Source of the DNA: Pacificitalea sp040119125
GTDB taxonomy: Bacteria; Pseudomonadota; Alphaproteobacteria; Rhodobacterales; Rhodobacteraceae
Length of the DNA: 64,000 bases
Direction of reading: 5' to 3'
Assembly (NCBI GenBank): GCA_040119125.1
Contig: JBEDTR010000016.1
Location: 248,001-312,000 of the forward strand
Notes under the pieces: generated by a model
Databases searched by the model: none
What the model saw: the letters and a program-made list of their open reading frames with translations, nothing else
Told to the model about the DNA's origin: nothing
Made by a program: the position numbers and the translations under genes
Part shown: positions 41,087 through 50,488 of the stretch, piece after piece
How positions within the stretch are numbered: the first letter of the stretch is position 1
How the letters are laid out: the number at the start of each line of letters is the position of its first letter

Positions 41087-42427
41087 ATGGATTTCAGCTG
41101 GTTGAAACGCTCAATGCCGCGGGGGCTTTATGGCCGCGTCGCCCTTATCTTGCTGCTGCCCGTGGTGGTTTTGCAGCTGGTGATTTCGGTCGTGTTCCTG
41201 CAACGCCATTTTGAGGGCGTCACCCGGCAGATGACAAATTCTACTGTGCTTGACCTGAATTATCTGCTGGCGGAGCTGCGCGCCGCTTCCGATGAGGAGA
41301 CGGCCTTGGCGCGGACCGAGGCGCTGCGCGAGGGGTTGAACCTCGACCTTCGGTTGCCGGTCGCGCCGGAGCTGGGCGACCGGCGGATGTTCTATGATAT
41401 CTCCGGGCGCACCGTGATCGCCATTTTGCATAACCGGCTGGACGGGGTGGAGGGCATCGATCTTGCAGCTTCGACCCGCGCGGTGCGGGTGCAGGTTGAT
41501 ACACCGCATGGGCTGGCCGAAATTCGATTTGACCGGCGGCGGGTGTCGGCATCGAACCCGCATCAATTGCTGGTGCTGATGGTGGTGACCGCGGCGCTGA
41601 TGACATTCGTGGCCTATCTCTATCTGCGCAATCAGCTGCGCCCGATTACACGGCTGGCGCAGGCGGCGCAGGATTTCGGCAAGGGCAGGGTGGTGCCCTA
41701 CAAACCCTCCGGCGCGACCGAGGTCCGCGCCGCCGGCAGTGCGTTTCTCGACATGCGCAACCGGATCGAGCGCCAGACCCAGCAGCGCACGATGATGCTG
41801 TCGGGCGTCAGTCACGACCTGCGCACGCCGTTGACGCGGATGAAGCTGACCCTGTCGCTGATGGACGAAGGCGCGCCTGAGCGCGACGAGATGGCCCGCG
41901 ATGTCGACGAAATGCAGCGCCTGCTGGACGCGTTTCTGGATTACGCCCGCGACGGCGCGCTGGATGACGTGGCGCCCTGCGATCCGGTCGAGATCGCCCG
42001 CGATGTGGTGGAAGGCGCGCAGCGCGGCGGCGGCGCGGTCACCCTGCTGGCGTCGGTTTGCGACGATCTCGCGCTGCTCGATCAGCCGGTGCTGCTGCGG
42101 CGGCTGGCGGTCGAGCGGGCGCTGGGGAACCTTGTCGGAAATGCCATGCGTTATGCGCAGCGCGCCGATGTGACGGTGACGCTGTCGGAGCGGATGGTGC
42201 GGTTCACGGTCGAAGATGACGGCCCCGGCATTCCCGAGACGGAACGGGAGGAGGCGATGCGCCCGTTTTCCCGGCTCGATCAGGCGCGCAATCAGAACCG
42301 CGGCGCGGGCGTGGGGCTGGGATTGGCCATCGCACTGGATGTGGCGCGCACCCATGGCGGCAGTCTGCGCCTGTCCGATAGCGATACGCTTGGGGGACTG
42401 CGGGCAGATCTGGTGTTGCCGCAGTAG
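41087..42427 (+). CDS. EnvZ-like sensor histidine kinase
   Basis: A 446-residue inner-membrane kinase. Two transmembrane helices (about residues 18-39 and 160-180) flank a periplasmic sensor domain, then a HAMP linker, HisKA with LSGVSHDLRTPLTRMKLTLS (His243), and HATPase with NLVGNAMRYAQRA, DDGPGIP and GAGVGLGLAI. The order is that of EnvZ. No response regulator gene adjoins it, so its partner is encoded elsewhere. It converges with the glucokinase gene, with only 3 bases between the stop codons. Confidence 0.9.
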   Translation: MDFSWLKRSMPRGLYGRVALILLLPVVVLQLVISVVFLQRHFEGVTRQMTNSTVLDLNYLLAELRAASDEETALARTEALREGLNLDLRLPVAPELGDRRMFYDISGRTVIAILHNRLDGVEGIDLAASTRAVRVQVDTPHGLAEIRFDRRRVSASNPHQLLVLMVVTAALMTFVAYLYLRNQLRPITRLAQAAQDFGKGRVVPYKPSGATEVRAAGSAFLDMRNRIERQTQQRTMMLSGVSHDLRTPLTRMKLTLSLMDEGAPERDEMARDVDEMQRLLDAFLDYARDGALDDVAPCDPVEIARDVVEGAQRGGGAVTLLASVCDDLALLDQPVLLRRLAVERALGNLVGNAMRYAQRADVTVTLSERMVRFTVEDDGPGIPETEREEAMRPFSRLDQARNQNRGAGVGLGLAIALDVARTHGGSLRLSDSDTLGGLRADLVLPQ

Positions 42428-42430
42428 GGG

Positions 42431-43414
42431 CTACAGGTGCCGAAGCGCGTCGAGATGGGCGGCGATGCCGATCAGCGCGGCATAGTCATCCTCGACCGCG
42501 TCGATGCGGAAGTTCTTCATGAACCCGGCAAACCGGCCCTTGTCGAGAAACGCATCGGCAAAGCCCAGTTCAACCAGCAGCGGCGCGAAATGGCGCGCCA
42601 CACCGCCGACCAGACAAATCCCGCCGAAAGGCAGATGCATCAACGCCAGATCGCCGGTCACCGCACCGAGGATGCGGGCAAAGACCTCGCCCGCCGCACG
42701 GGCGCGGGCATCCTCGCCCGATTGAATGCCCGCCATGACCTGCGACGGGCTCAGGCTGCGCGGCGCACCCGCCTCGCGGCTGAGCCATGCGTCAATCGCC
42801 GCGAGGCCACGGCCCGATAACACATCTTCGACCGCCGGAAACCCGTGCACTTCCTCGACAAAACGCGCGAGCGCGAGATCGGCTTCGCTGCGCACGGGCA
42901 GGCTGACATGGCCCGCCTCGGACGGGGGGACATAGCGGCCGGTTTCGGTGTTATAGACCGGCGACGCATTGAAGCCGGTGCCGACATTGACCACCAATTG
43001 CGCCGCATGGGCGCCGCCATCGGGACCGGGCACCAGCGGGCGCAGCGCGCCGTCATGGAGATGACCCAAAGAATGACCTTGGGCCTGCATGTCATTGAGA
43101 AGCGTCACAGTTTCGGCTTGGGTGGTCACCCGGATCACATCGCGGTCCAGCTTCCAGTCGAGGTTGGTCATCGCCGCTTTGCCGTCGCGCACCGGGCCTG
43201 CAACCGCAACGCCCGCCGCGATGCAGTCATGGCGGCCCTCATCGGCGAAAAACGCTTCCAGCACCTCGCCAAAGCTGCCGTGATCCGCGTTGCGATAGCG
43301 CCGGATCGTGGTTTCGACCAGCTTTGGCCCGTCAGCCAGCGCGATCCGCGTGTTGGTGCCGCCGATATCGGCAATCAGGGAGAAGCGGTTGGCGGGGCTG
43401 GCGAGGATCGGCAT
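42431..43414 (-). CDS. glk: Glucokinase
   Basis: A 327-residue Glk-type kinase. SLIADIGGTNTRIALADGPK is the ATP phosphate loop near residue 12; TNLDWKLDRDVI and TLLNDMQAQGHSLG hold the catalytic Asp block and glucose contacts; LVVNVGTGFNASPVYN and EAGHVSLPV follow, and FGGICLVGGVARHF closes the ATP site. It phosphorylates glucose released by the adjacent beta-glucosidase and by the alpha-glucosidase of the divergent agl operon. It lies 49 bases after the GH1 gene on the minus strand, so it is probably co-transcribed with it. Confidence 0.92.
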   Translation of the reverse strand: MPILASPANRFSLIADIGGTNTRIALADGPKLVETTIRRYRNADHGSFGEVLEAFFADEGRHDCIAAGVAVAGPVRDGKAAMTNLDWKLDRDVIRVTTQAETVTLLNDMQAQGHSLGHLHDGALRPLVPGPDGGAHAAQLVVNVGTGFNASPVYNTETGRYVPPSEAGHVSLPVRSEADLALARFVEEVHGFPAVEDVLSGRGLAAIDAWLSREAGAPRSLSPSQVMAGIQSGEDARARAAGEVFARILGAVTGDLALMHLPFGGICLVGGVARHFAPLLVELGFADAFLDKGRFAGFMKNFRIDAVEDDYAALIGIAAHLDALRHL

Positions 43415-43463
43415 CGGAAGGCTCCGTAGGCTGTGGGCGCGGATGGGCGGGCAGGGATCGGGC

Positions 43464-44780
43464 TCAGGTGCCCAGCGCGTCGCGCACTGCGTGATAGGAC
43501 GCCTTCGGGGTGCGCTTCAAGCCGTCATGATCGACATGCACCAACCCGAAGCGCGGCCCATAGCCCAGCGCCCATTCGTAATTGTCCAGAAGCGACCAGA
43601 CGAAATAGCCGCGCAGATCGACGCCATCGCGCCGCGCGCGGCGGGCTTGCGCCAGATGGGCGCGCAGATAGTCCATGCGCTCGGTGTCGGGGCGATTGAC
43701 ATCGTCATCATGGGCCATGCCGTTTTCGGTGATGTAGATCGGCAGGTCAGGGGCATAGTCGCGGGCGATCATCGTCAGGAACTGGTGCAGCCCCTCTGGG
43801 TAGATCTCCCAGCCAAGCGACGTGGTGGGCAGGGTCGGCTCGGCCTCGGCCATGTTGGGCCAGGGGCCGGGCGCGTGACGGATGCGTTTGCGCGTGTAGT
43901 AATTAAGCCCGATCCAGTCTAGCGGCGCCGCGATAGTGGCCATGTCCTCCTCCCAATCCTCGGGCATATGCGGTGCGAACCCGTCAAGGATCGTGCCGGG
44001 GTAGCTGCCATGACAGGCGGCCTGCAGGAAGAAGCGGTTGTAATGTTCGTCATAGCGCGCGGCGGCGGCGCGGTCGGCTGGGCTGCTGGGATCGGCGGGC
44101 TCAGCCGCTTCGCAATTGAACACGCCGCCCAGATTGCCAATACCCATCTGGCGCAGGGCGCGGATCGTCAGCCCATGGGCCAGCATGACATGGTGGCACG
44201 CACGCGCGGTGGCGCGGATGTCGCGTAGGCCCGGCGCATGAATGCCGTGGAAATGACTGAGCCATGTCACGCACCACGGCTCGTTGATCGGCGCGACGGA
44301 CCACAAGCGATCCCCGATCCGGTCCGCGACGATGCCCGCATAATCGGCAAAGCGCAGGGCCGTGTCGCGGTTGCGCCAACCGCCGCGATCCGCCAGCGCG
44401 GAGGGCAATTCCCAATGATAGAGCGTGGCCGCCGGTTTCAGCCCCCGCTCCAGCAGCCCGTCAACCAGCCGGTCGTAGAAATCGAGACCCTCGCGATTGA
44501 CCATACCACCGCCCTCCGGCAGCACGCGGGCCCAAGAGACCGAAAACCGATAGGCGTCGAGCCCGGCCCCGGCCACCAGATCCAGATCCTCATCCATCCG
44601 GTTGAGGTGATCTATCGCCCGCGCCCCGGTCTGTGCGCCGACCACATTGCCCGGCGTCTCGGCGAAATCGTCCCAATGTGTGCGCCCCGCTCCGCCCTGC
44701 GCGTGGCCTTCGATCTGATAGGCGGAGGTAGCTGCGCCGAAAACGAAATCGGCGGGGAAATCATGTCGGTCGAACAGCAT
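43464..44780 (-). CDS. Beta-glucosidase, glycoside hydrolase family 1
   Basis: A 438-residue retaining glycosidase. FVFGAATSAYQIEGHAQGGA is the N-terminal GH1 signature, APINEPWCVTWLSHFHGIHA holds the acid/base Glu167, and IYITENGMAHDDDVNRPDTE the nucleophile Glu in ITENG. No signal peptide is seen, so it acts on imported beta-glucosides in the cytosol and gives glucose to Glk. I chose the ATG at 44780 (MLFDRHDFP) because the GH1 domain starts there; the frame is open further up. It is divergent from aglE. Confidence 0.92.
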   Translation of the reverse strand: MLFDRHDFPADFVFGAATSAYQIEGHAQGGAGRTHWDDFAETPGNVVGAQTGARAIDHLNRMDEDLDLVAGAGLDAYRFSVSWARVLPEGGGMVNREGLDFYDRLVDGLLERGLKPAATLYHWELPSALADRGGWRNRDTALRFADYAGIVADRIGDRLWSVAPINEPWCVTWLSHFHGIHAPGLRDIRATARACHHVMLAHGLTIRALRQMGIGNLGGVFNCEAAEPADPSSPADRAAAARYDEHYNRFFLQAACHGSYPGTILDGFAPHMPEDWEEDMATIAAPLDWIGLNYYTRKRIRHAPGPWPNMAEAEPTLPTTSLGWEIYPEGLHQFLTMIARDYAPDLPIYITENGMAHDDDVNRPDTERMDYLRAHLAQARRARRDGVDLRGYFVWSLLDNYEWALGYGPRFGLVHVDHDGLKRTPKASYHAVRDALGT

Positions 44781-45102
44781 CGCGTATGGCTCCGTGCCTG
44801 TCTTGCCAGTTGAGTTAGCGCAAACGGTAAGGCCTTGCACCGCAAGGGTCAAAGGCTGGTTCAAAGACTTCCCGCACGGCAACGGACCGGTCGGGACGCT
44901 AGGACTGAAATTGTATCTCTACAGTCATAATCGATTGGAATGGCGTAATATCCTTAACGTCACGGATGCATGGTTGTCGTTGACATAAAGGGCTGTGCAC
45001 CTACGCTACCCTATAACCCTAAGCGTGCTACGGGAGGTAGCGTGCGGGTCTGATCATGCGCGCTCCGCCAGAGAGCCGCAATCGAACGGGAGGACATCAC
45101 CG
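44781..45102. promoter_or_regulatory. Divergent regulatory region of bgl-glk and agl operons
   Basis: A 322-bp gap with no gene. It contains the inverted repeat CCTTGC-ACC-GCAAGG at 44833-44847, a TTGACA at 44980-44985, and an 8-bp inverted repeat ACGCTACC (45003-45010) / GGTAGCGT (45036-45043), which could be an operator pair or a leader hairpin before aglE. GGGAGG at 45088-45093 is the aglE ribosome binding site. No LacI-type aglR gene lies in the window. Confidence 0.5.
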
Positions 45103-46512
45103 ATGACTTGCGCAACAAAACGGCTGAGTGATCCACGCAGTGCAGCCGGTCCGCGCGGCGCCATGCGCGCGCTGATGCTCGGCGTTGCCGGGCTGGCGCT
45201 CGGCGCGGGGATGGCCCATGCGCAGGATCTGCCATTCGCCGTCGGTGAGGGCGATTTCAGCTGGGACAGCTATGACAGTTTCGCGGCGGAGCATGACCTC
45301 GACGGGCAGACGATCACCGTTTTCGGGCCGTGGCTCAGTGGCGAGAAGGATAATTTCGAGCGCACGCTCATGTATTTCGAACAGGCCACCGGCGCGGATG
45401 TGCAATATTCCGGCTCCGACAGTTTCGAGCAGCAGATCCTTATCGATGCTGAGGCAGGCTCCGCGCCGAACCTCGCCATCTTCCCCCAGCCCGGCCTTGC
45501 CGCCGATATGGCCAGCCGGGGCTATCTGACGCCGCTTGCCTCCGAGGATGCCGATTGGGTCCGCGACAATTACGCCGCCGGTCAATCATGGGTCGATCTG
45601 GGCACCTATGCCGATGCGGATGGGGCGGACCAGTTCTACGGCATCTTTTATCGCGCCGATCTGAAATCTCTTGTCTGGTATAGCCCGGAGAATTTCGAGG
45701 ATGCGGGCTACGACGTGCCCGAGACGATGGAAGATCTCAAAGCACTGACGGAACAGATCGCGGCGGATGGCGAAACCCCGTGGTGCATTGGTCTGGGCTC
45801 CGGCGCGGCAACGGGCTGGCCTGCGACCGATTGGGTCGAGGACATGATGCTGCGCACCCAATCGCCCGACGATTACGACGCATGGGTCACCAATGAGATG
45901 CCATTCGACGATCCCAAGGTTATCGCAGCCATTGAGGAATTCGGCTGGTTCGCCCGCAACGAAGATTTCGTCAATGGTGGCGCGGGGGCTGTGGCCTCTA
46001 CCGATTTCCGCGACAGCCCCGCCGGTCTGTTCGAATTTCCGCCGCAGTGCTACATGCATCGGCAGGCCAGTTTCGTCCCGGCCTTTTTCCCCGAAGGCAC
46101 GGTCGTGGGAGAGGATATCGACTTCTTCTACCTGCCCAGCTACGCGGGCCAGGATCTGGGCAAGCCGGTGCTCGGGGCGGGCACTGTTGTGGGCATGACC
46201 AATGAAAGCGACGGCGCGCGGGTGTTCCTCGACTGGCTGAAGACGCCCATCGCGCATGAGCTTTGGATGGCGCAGGGCGCGTTCCTGACCGCCCATAGCG
46301 GCGTAAATACCGACACTTATATCGACGACACCTCCCGCCGGATGGGGGATATCATGCTGAACGCCGACACGTTCCGCTTCGATGCCTCTGACCTGATGCC
46401 GGGTGCAATCGGGGCAGGTGCGTTCTGGACCGGCATGGTCGATTACGCCGGGGGCGCGGAAGCCGAGGCCGTCGCGGGCCAGATCCAGAGCACATGGGAT
46501 TCGCTGAAGTAA
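45103..46512 (+). CDS. aglE: Alpha-glucoside ABC transporter substrate-binding protein
   Basis: A 469-residue periplasmic protein; the signal peptide has an extended N-region and ends near MAHAQDLPFA. DGQTITVFGPWLSGEKDNFE and APNLAIFPQPGLAADMASRG, then NGGAGAVASTDFRDSPAGLF, are typical of AglE in extracellular solute-binding family 1. It binds alpha-glucosides such as sucrose, maltose or trehalose for the AglFGK importer. The ATG at 45103 has GGGAGG upstream. It is followed by a strong stem-loop and then aglF. Confidence 0.9.
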   Translation: MTCATKRLSDPRSAAGPRGAMRALMLGVAGLALGAGMAHAQDLPFAVGEGDFSWDSYDSFAAEHDLDGQTITVFGPWLSGEKDNFERTLMYFEQATGADVQYSGSDSFEQQILIDAEAGSAPNLAIFPQPGLAADMASRGYLTPLASEDADWVRDNYAAGQSWVDLGTYADADGADQFYGIFYRADLKSLVWYSPENFEDAGYDVPETMEDLKALTEQIAADGETPWCIGLGSGAATGWPATDWVEDMMLRTQSPDDYDAWVTNEMPFDDPKVIAAIEEFGWFARNEDFVNGGAGAVASTDFRDSPAGLFEFPPQCYMHRQASFVPAFFPEGTVVGEDIDFFYLPSYAGQDLGKPVLGAGTVVGMTNESDGARVFLDWLKTPIAHELWMAQGAFLTAHSGVNTDTYIDDTSRRMGDIMLNADTFRFDASDLMPGAIGAGAFWTGMVDYAGGAEAEAVAGQIQSTWDSLK

Positions 46513-46523
46513 TGCCGTTGAAA

Positions 46524-46558
46524 GGCCGGGGGCCGGGTCTGATGCCCGGCCCCCGGCC
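46524..46558 (+). promoter_or_regulatory. Perfect 14-bp stem-loop between aglE and aglF
   Basis: Arms GGCCGGGGGCCGGG and CCCGGCCCCCGGCC are exact complements around a 7-base loop, 11 bases after the aglE stop. No T-run follows, so it is more likely an mRNA 3'-end stabiliser or partial attenuator that raises binding-protein levels over permease levels, as between malE and malF in E. coli. Confidence 0.7.
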
Positions 46559-46606
46559 ACTTGGCATCGCGTCTTTGAAAATGACCCGGATAGGGGAAAG
46601 CGCCAT

Positions 46607-47599
46607 ATGAGCCAGTTATTCGTCGCCGCCTTTACCATGGTTGCAGGCGTCTTTGGCTGCGTGGCGTATTTCTACATCTCCAACCTGATCCTCGACACGG
46701 CGCTGCCGCCACGGGGTGCGCAGGCCGGGCGTAACATCAACCGCGCCAATGCGATCCGACCGTGGTTGTTCCTGTTTCCGGCGATTTTCGTGCTGGGGGT
46801 CTACCTCGTCTATCCGGTGTTCAATTCGGTCTGGCTGTCCCTGCATGACAAGACCGGCAACCGCTGGGTCGGCACCGATAATTATATCTGGATGCTGAAC
46901 GACAGCGAGTTCCGCGAGAGTTTTCTGAACAATATCATGTGGCTGATCGTCGTGCCGGCGGCATCGACATTCTTTGGCCTGATCGCGGCGGCGCTGACCG
47001 ATCGCATCCGCTGGGGCAATTTCGCCAAATCCCTGATCTTCATGCCGATGGCGATCAGCTTTGTGGGCGCATCTGTGATCTGGAAATTCGTCTACGACTA
47101 TCGCGGCGCGGATCAGGAGCAGATCGGCCTGTTGAACGCGGTTGTGGTGGGGTTAGGCGGCGATCCGGCGGCGTGGATCACCGTGCCGTTCTGGAACAAC
47201 CTGTTTTTGATGATGATCCTGATCTGGATTCAGACCGGGTTTGCGATGGTGATCCTATCGGCGGCGCTGCGTGGCATCCCGGAGGAAACCATTGAAGCCG
47301 CGATCCTCGACGGGGCGTCGCCCTTGCAAATCTTTACCAAGATCAAGGTGCCGCAGATCTGGGGCACAATCGCCGTGGTCTGGACCACGATCACCATTTT
47401 GGTGCTGAAAGTGTTCGACATCGTGCTGGCCATGACCAACGGGCAATGGGGCAGTCAGGTTCTGGCCAACCTGATGTTCGACTGGATGTTCCGGGGCGCG
47501 GATTACGGGCGGGCGTCCACTGTGGCGCTGGTGATCATGGTGATGGTGATCCCGATCATGGTCTGGAACATTCGCAACGCCCGCAAGGAACTGGGATGA
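46607..47599 (+). CDS. aglF: Alpha-glucoside ABC transporter permease AglF
   Basis: A 330-residue permease with about seven hydrophobic segments. An extra N-terminal helix precedes NAIRPWLFLFPAIFVLGVYL, and the cytoplasmic EAA loop is RGIPEETIEAAILDGASPLQ plus IFTKIKVPQI, which docks the ATPase AglK. The protein belongs to the MalF-like branch of sugar permeases. AGGGGAAAG lies upstream of the ATG. It is 13 bases from aglG. Confidence 0.92.
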   Translation: MSQLFVAAFTMVAGVFGCVAYFYISNLILDTALPPRGAQAGRNINRANAIRPWLFLFPAIFVLGVYLVYPVFNSVWLSLHDKTGNRWVGTDNYIWMLNDSEFRESFLNNIMWLIVVPAASTFFGLIAAALTDRIRWGNFAKSLIFMPMAISFVGASVIWKFVYDYRGADQEQIGLLNAVVVGLGGDPAAWITVPFWNNLFLMMILIWIQTGFAMVILSAALRGIPEETIEAAILDGASPLQIFTKIKVPQIWGTIAVVWTTITILVLKVFDIVLAMTNGQWGSQVLANLMFDWMFRGADYGRASTVALVIMVMVIPIMVWNIRNARKELG

Positions 47600-47612
47600 G
47601 GGACACGCGCTG

Positions 47613-48746
47613 ATGGACAATATCGCCGGGACCAAATCCTCGCTGACGTGGGTCGTGAACATCACCGTCGTGCTGCTGGTCGTTATGTGGACGCTGCCGA
47701 CGGCGGGCTTGCTCATTTCATCCTTCCGGGACCGCGACCAGATCACGGCATCGGGCTGGTGGACGGCGTTGTCGGCGTCAGAACAAAACATCGGCTTCCG
47801 CGCCGCCAGCCCCGCCGACGCCCGCCCCGATGGGGATCTGTGGATCCTCACCGGCCACGCGTTCGGCGAGGAGGAGGGCACGCTGTCGCGGTTCGGCACC
47901 TCATCGCGCGCGCCGGCGGCCTACGAGGCAGGCACCACCGTGGAAGATGACGGCGCCCGCATCACCGTCGAAAACGACGGAAGCTACCGCATCGAATATG
48001 ACAGCCAGCCCGAGGGCAGCCGGGGCATGCGTATCTTTGGCACGGCGGTGGAGCCTCCTGCCTTCACGCTGGCCAATTATGAGCGCGTGCTCTTTTCCGA
48101 AGGCATCGGCCAGAGCTTCATCAACACCATGACCGTGACGCTGCCTGCGACGGTGATCCCCATCGTGATTGCGGCTTTTGCGGCCTATGCGCTGGCTTGG
48201 ATGCAGTTTCCCGGTCGCGCGTTGCTGATCGCTGTGGTGGTGGGGCTTTTGGTGGTGCCGCTGCAAATGTCGCTGATCCCGCTGTTGAAGCTGCATAATG
48301 CGGTGGGCATCGGCAAAAGCTACCTTGGCATCTGGCTGGCGCATACGGCCTTTGGCATGCCGCTGGCGATCTATTTGCTGCGCAATTACATTGCCGGACT
48401 GCCGCGCGAGATCATCGAAAGCGCCCGCGTCGACGGGGCGACGGATTTCCAGATATTCGTTAGAATAATCCTCCCGCTTAGTTTTCCAGCACTCGCCAGT
48501 TTCGCGATCTTTCAATTCCTCTGGACATGGAACGACTTGCTTGTCGCGACCGTTTTTTTGGGTAACACCGAACAGCAGTTGGTGATGACCGGCCGTCTGC
48601 GGGAGCTTCTGGGTTCGCGCGGCGGTGACTGGGAAATCCTCGCCGCTTCGGCCTTCGTGTCCATCGCGGTGCCGCTGGTGGTGTTCTTTGCAATGCAGAA
48701 ATACCTGGTCCGGGGGCTCCTCGCGGGCTCGGTCAAAGGTGGATAA
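47613..48746 (+). CDS. aglG: Alpha-glucoside ABC transporter permease AglG
   Basis: A 377-residue MalG-like permease. A first membrane helix (about residues 9-32) is followed by an unusually long periplasmic segment of about 110 residues, a known feature of AglG, and then five hydrophobic segments. The EAA loop is LPREIIESARVDGATDFQIF near residue 265. It pairs with AglF. It lies 6 bases before aglA. Confidence 0.92.
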   Translation: MDNIAGTKSSLTWVVNITVVLLVVMWTLPTAGLLISSFRDRDQITASGWWTALSASEQNIGFRAASPADARPDGDLWILTGHAFGEEEGTLSRFGTSSRAPAAYEAGTTVEDDGARITVENDGSYRIEYDSQPEGSRGMRIFGTAVEPPAFTLANYERVLFSEGIGQSFINTMTVTLPATVIPIVIAAFAAYALAWMQFPGRALLIAVVVGLLVVPLQMSLIPLLKLHNAVGIGKSYLGIWLAHTAFGMPLAIYLLRNYIAGLPREIIESARVDGATDFQIFVRIILPLSFPALASFAIFQFLWTWNDLLVATVFLGNTEQQLVMTGRLRELLGSRGGDWEILAASAFVSIAVPLVVFFAMQKYLVRGLLAGSVKGG

Positions 48747-48752
48747 TCTTAC

Positions 48753-50414
48753 ATGACAGCACAGGCACTTGCGCAAACGGGGCAGACCCCGCATCCCGAA
48801 ACTGACCGCGACTGGTGGCGCGGGGCGGTGATCTATCAGATCTATCCGCGCTCGTTTCAGGACAGCAATGGCGACGGGGTGGGCGATCTGCTCGGCATCG
48901 TCGAACGGCTGCCCTATATCGCCTCGCTCGGGGTGGACGCGGTGTGGATATCGCCGTTCTTTACCTCGCCCATGAAGGATTTCGGCTACGACGTCAGTGA
49001 TTATTGCGACGTCGATCCGATGTTCGGCGGGCTGTCGGATTTCGATGCGGTGATCGAGACCGCGCATCTTTACGGCATGAAGGTGCTGATCGATCTGGTG
49101 CTGTCGCATAGCTCGGATCAACATCCGTGGTTCCAGCAAAGCCAGTCGAGCCGCGACGACCCCAAGGCCAACTGGTATGTCTGGGCCGATCCGCGCCCCG
49201 ACGGCACGCCGCCCAACAACTGGCTGTCGATCTTTGGCGGGCCAGCATGGCAGTGGCATCCGGGGCGGGAGCAGTATTTCCTGCATAACTTCCTGACATC
49301 TCAACCCGATCTGAACTTCCACGAGCCGCAGGTGCAAGACGCGCTTCTAGGCGTGGCGCAGTTCTGGCTGGATCGCGGCGTCGATGGTTTCCGGCTCGAT
49401 ACCATCAACTTCTACGTCCACGACAAGGAGTTGCGCGACAACCCGCCGCTCGCCAAGGCGGACCGCAACGACTCCATTGCGCCCTCGGTGAATCCCTATA
49501 ATCACCAGCGGCACCTCTATTCCAAGAACCAGCCCGAGAACCTCGAATTTCTGGCCAAGTTCCGGACCCTGATGGATCGCTACAATGCCGCCGCCGTGGG
49601 CGAGGTGGGCGATGCGCAGCGCGGGCTGGAGATCCTTGGCGAATACACGTCCGGCGATAAAGGCGTGCAGATGTGCTACGCGTTCGAGTTCCTCGCCAAG
49701 GACATCCCCACCGCTGCGCGCATGGCGGAGGTGTTTCATCACTTCAAGGAGGTCGCGGGCGACGGCTGGGCGTGCTGGGCGTTTTCCAACCATGATGTCA
49801 TGCGCCACGCCACCCGCTGGAATCTCAGCCCCTCCGCGATGCGCGCCTATGCGACGCTGATCATGTGTCTTCAGGGCTCGGTCTGTCTTTATCAGGGCGA
49901 AGAGCTGGGCCTGCCGGAGGCGGATGTGGCCTTTGACGATCTACAGGACCCTTACGGCATCGAATTCTGGCCCGAATTCAAGGGCCGCGATGGCTGTCGC
50001 ACGCCAATGGTCTGGAACGAAGAGCTGCTGCATGGCGGGTTCAGTTCCGCGCGACCGTGGCTTCCGGTCAGCTCCGAGCATCTGCATCTGTCGGTCAACA
50101 CGCAAGAACACGCGCCGGACGGGCTGCTGCATCATTACCGCAAGGCCATCGCCTTCCGTCATGCCCATGCGGTGCTGGACACCGGCGACATGACCGACAT
50201 CATTGCCGAGGGCGATGTGCTGAGCTTTAACCGTGTCAGCGATGACGAAGAGCTGTTTTGCGCCTTTAACCTGTCGGACACGCCGTCGGCGATGACCGTG
50301 CCCGATGGCGACTGGCACCATATCGGGACCGAGATCAACAGCGCGGGTCCGGGCTATGGCAACGGGCTGACGTTGGGCCCGTGGCAGCCCTGTCTGCTGC
50401 GGCGCAAGACCTGA
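48753..50414 (+). CDS. aglA: Alpha-glucosidase, glycoside hydrolase family 13
   Basis: A 553-residue GH13 enzyme. GAVIYQIYPRSFQDSNGDGV plus GDLLGIVERLPYI opens the barrel, LIDLVLSHSSDQHPWF is region I, GVDGFRLDTINFYVHD (region II) carries the nucleophile Asp, AAAVGEVGD (region III) the acid/base Glu, and CWAFSNHDVMRHATRW region IV. No signal peptide is seen, so it splits imported alpha-glucosides in the cytosol. It matches the oligo-1,6-glucosidase/AglA branch. Confidence 0.92.
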   Translation: MTAQALAQTGQTPHPETDRDWWRGAVIYQIYPRSFQDSNGDGVGDLLGIVERLPYIASLGVDAVWISPFFTSPMKDFGYDVSDYCDVDPMFGGLSDFDAVIETAHLYGMKVLIDLVLSHSSDQHPWFQQSQSSRDDPKANWYVWADPRPDGTPPNNWLSIFGGPAWQWHPGREQYFLHNFLTSQPDLNFHEPQVQDALLGVAQFWLDRGVDGFRLDTINFYVHDKELRDNPPLAKADRNDSIAPSVNPYNHQRHLYSKNQPENLEFLAKFRTLMDRYNAAAVGEVGDAQRGLEILGEYTSGDKGVQMCYAFEFLAKDIPTAARMAEVFHHFKEVAGDGWACWAFSNHDVMRHATRWNLSPSAMRAYATLIMCLQGSVCLYQGEELGLPEADVAFDDLQDPYGIEFWPEFKGRDGCRTPMVWNEELLHGGFSSARPWLPVSSEHLHLSVNTQEHAPDGLLHHYRKAIAFRHAHAVLDTGDMTDIIAEGDVLSFNRVSDDEELFCAFNLSDTPSAMTVPDGDWHHIGTEINSAGPGYGNGLTLGPWQPCLLRRKT

Positions 50415-50488
50415 GGGTGCAATCCTGACGGTGTGAACCATGGCGGCGGGGCGCTGACGTCCCGCTGCCCACTAGGGGAGGTGAGCAG

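Noticed and set aside
47901..49337. A minus-strand open frame opposite aglG and aglA
   Set aside because: It spans two unrelated, well-defined genes and has no family pattern.
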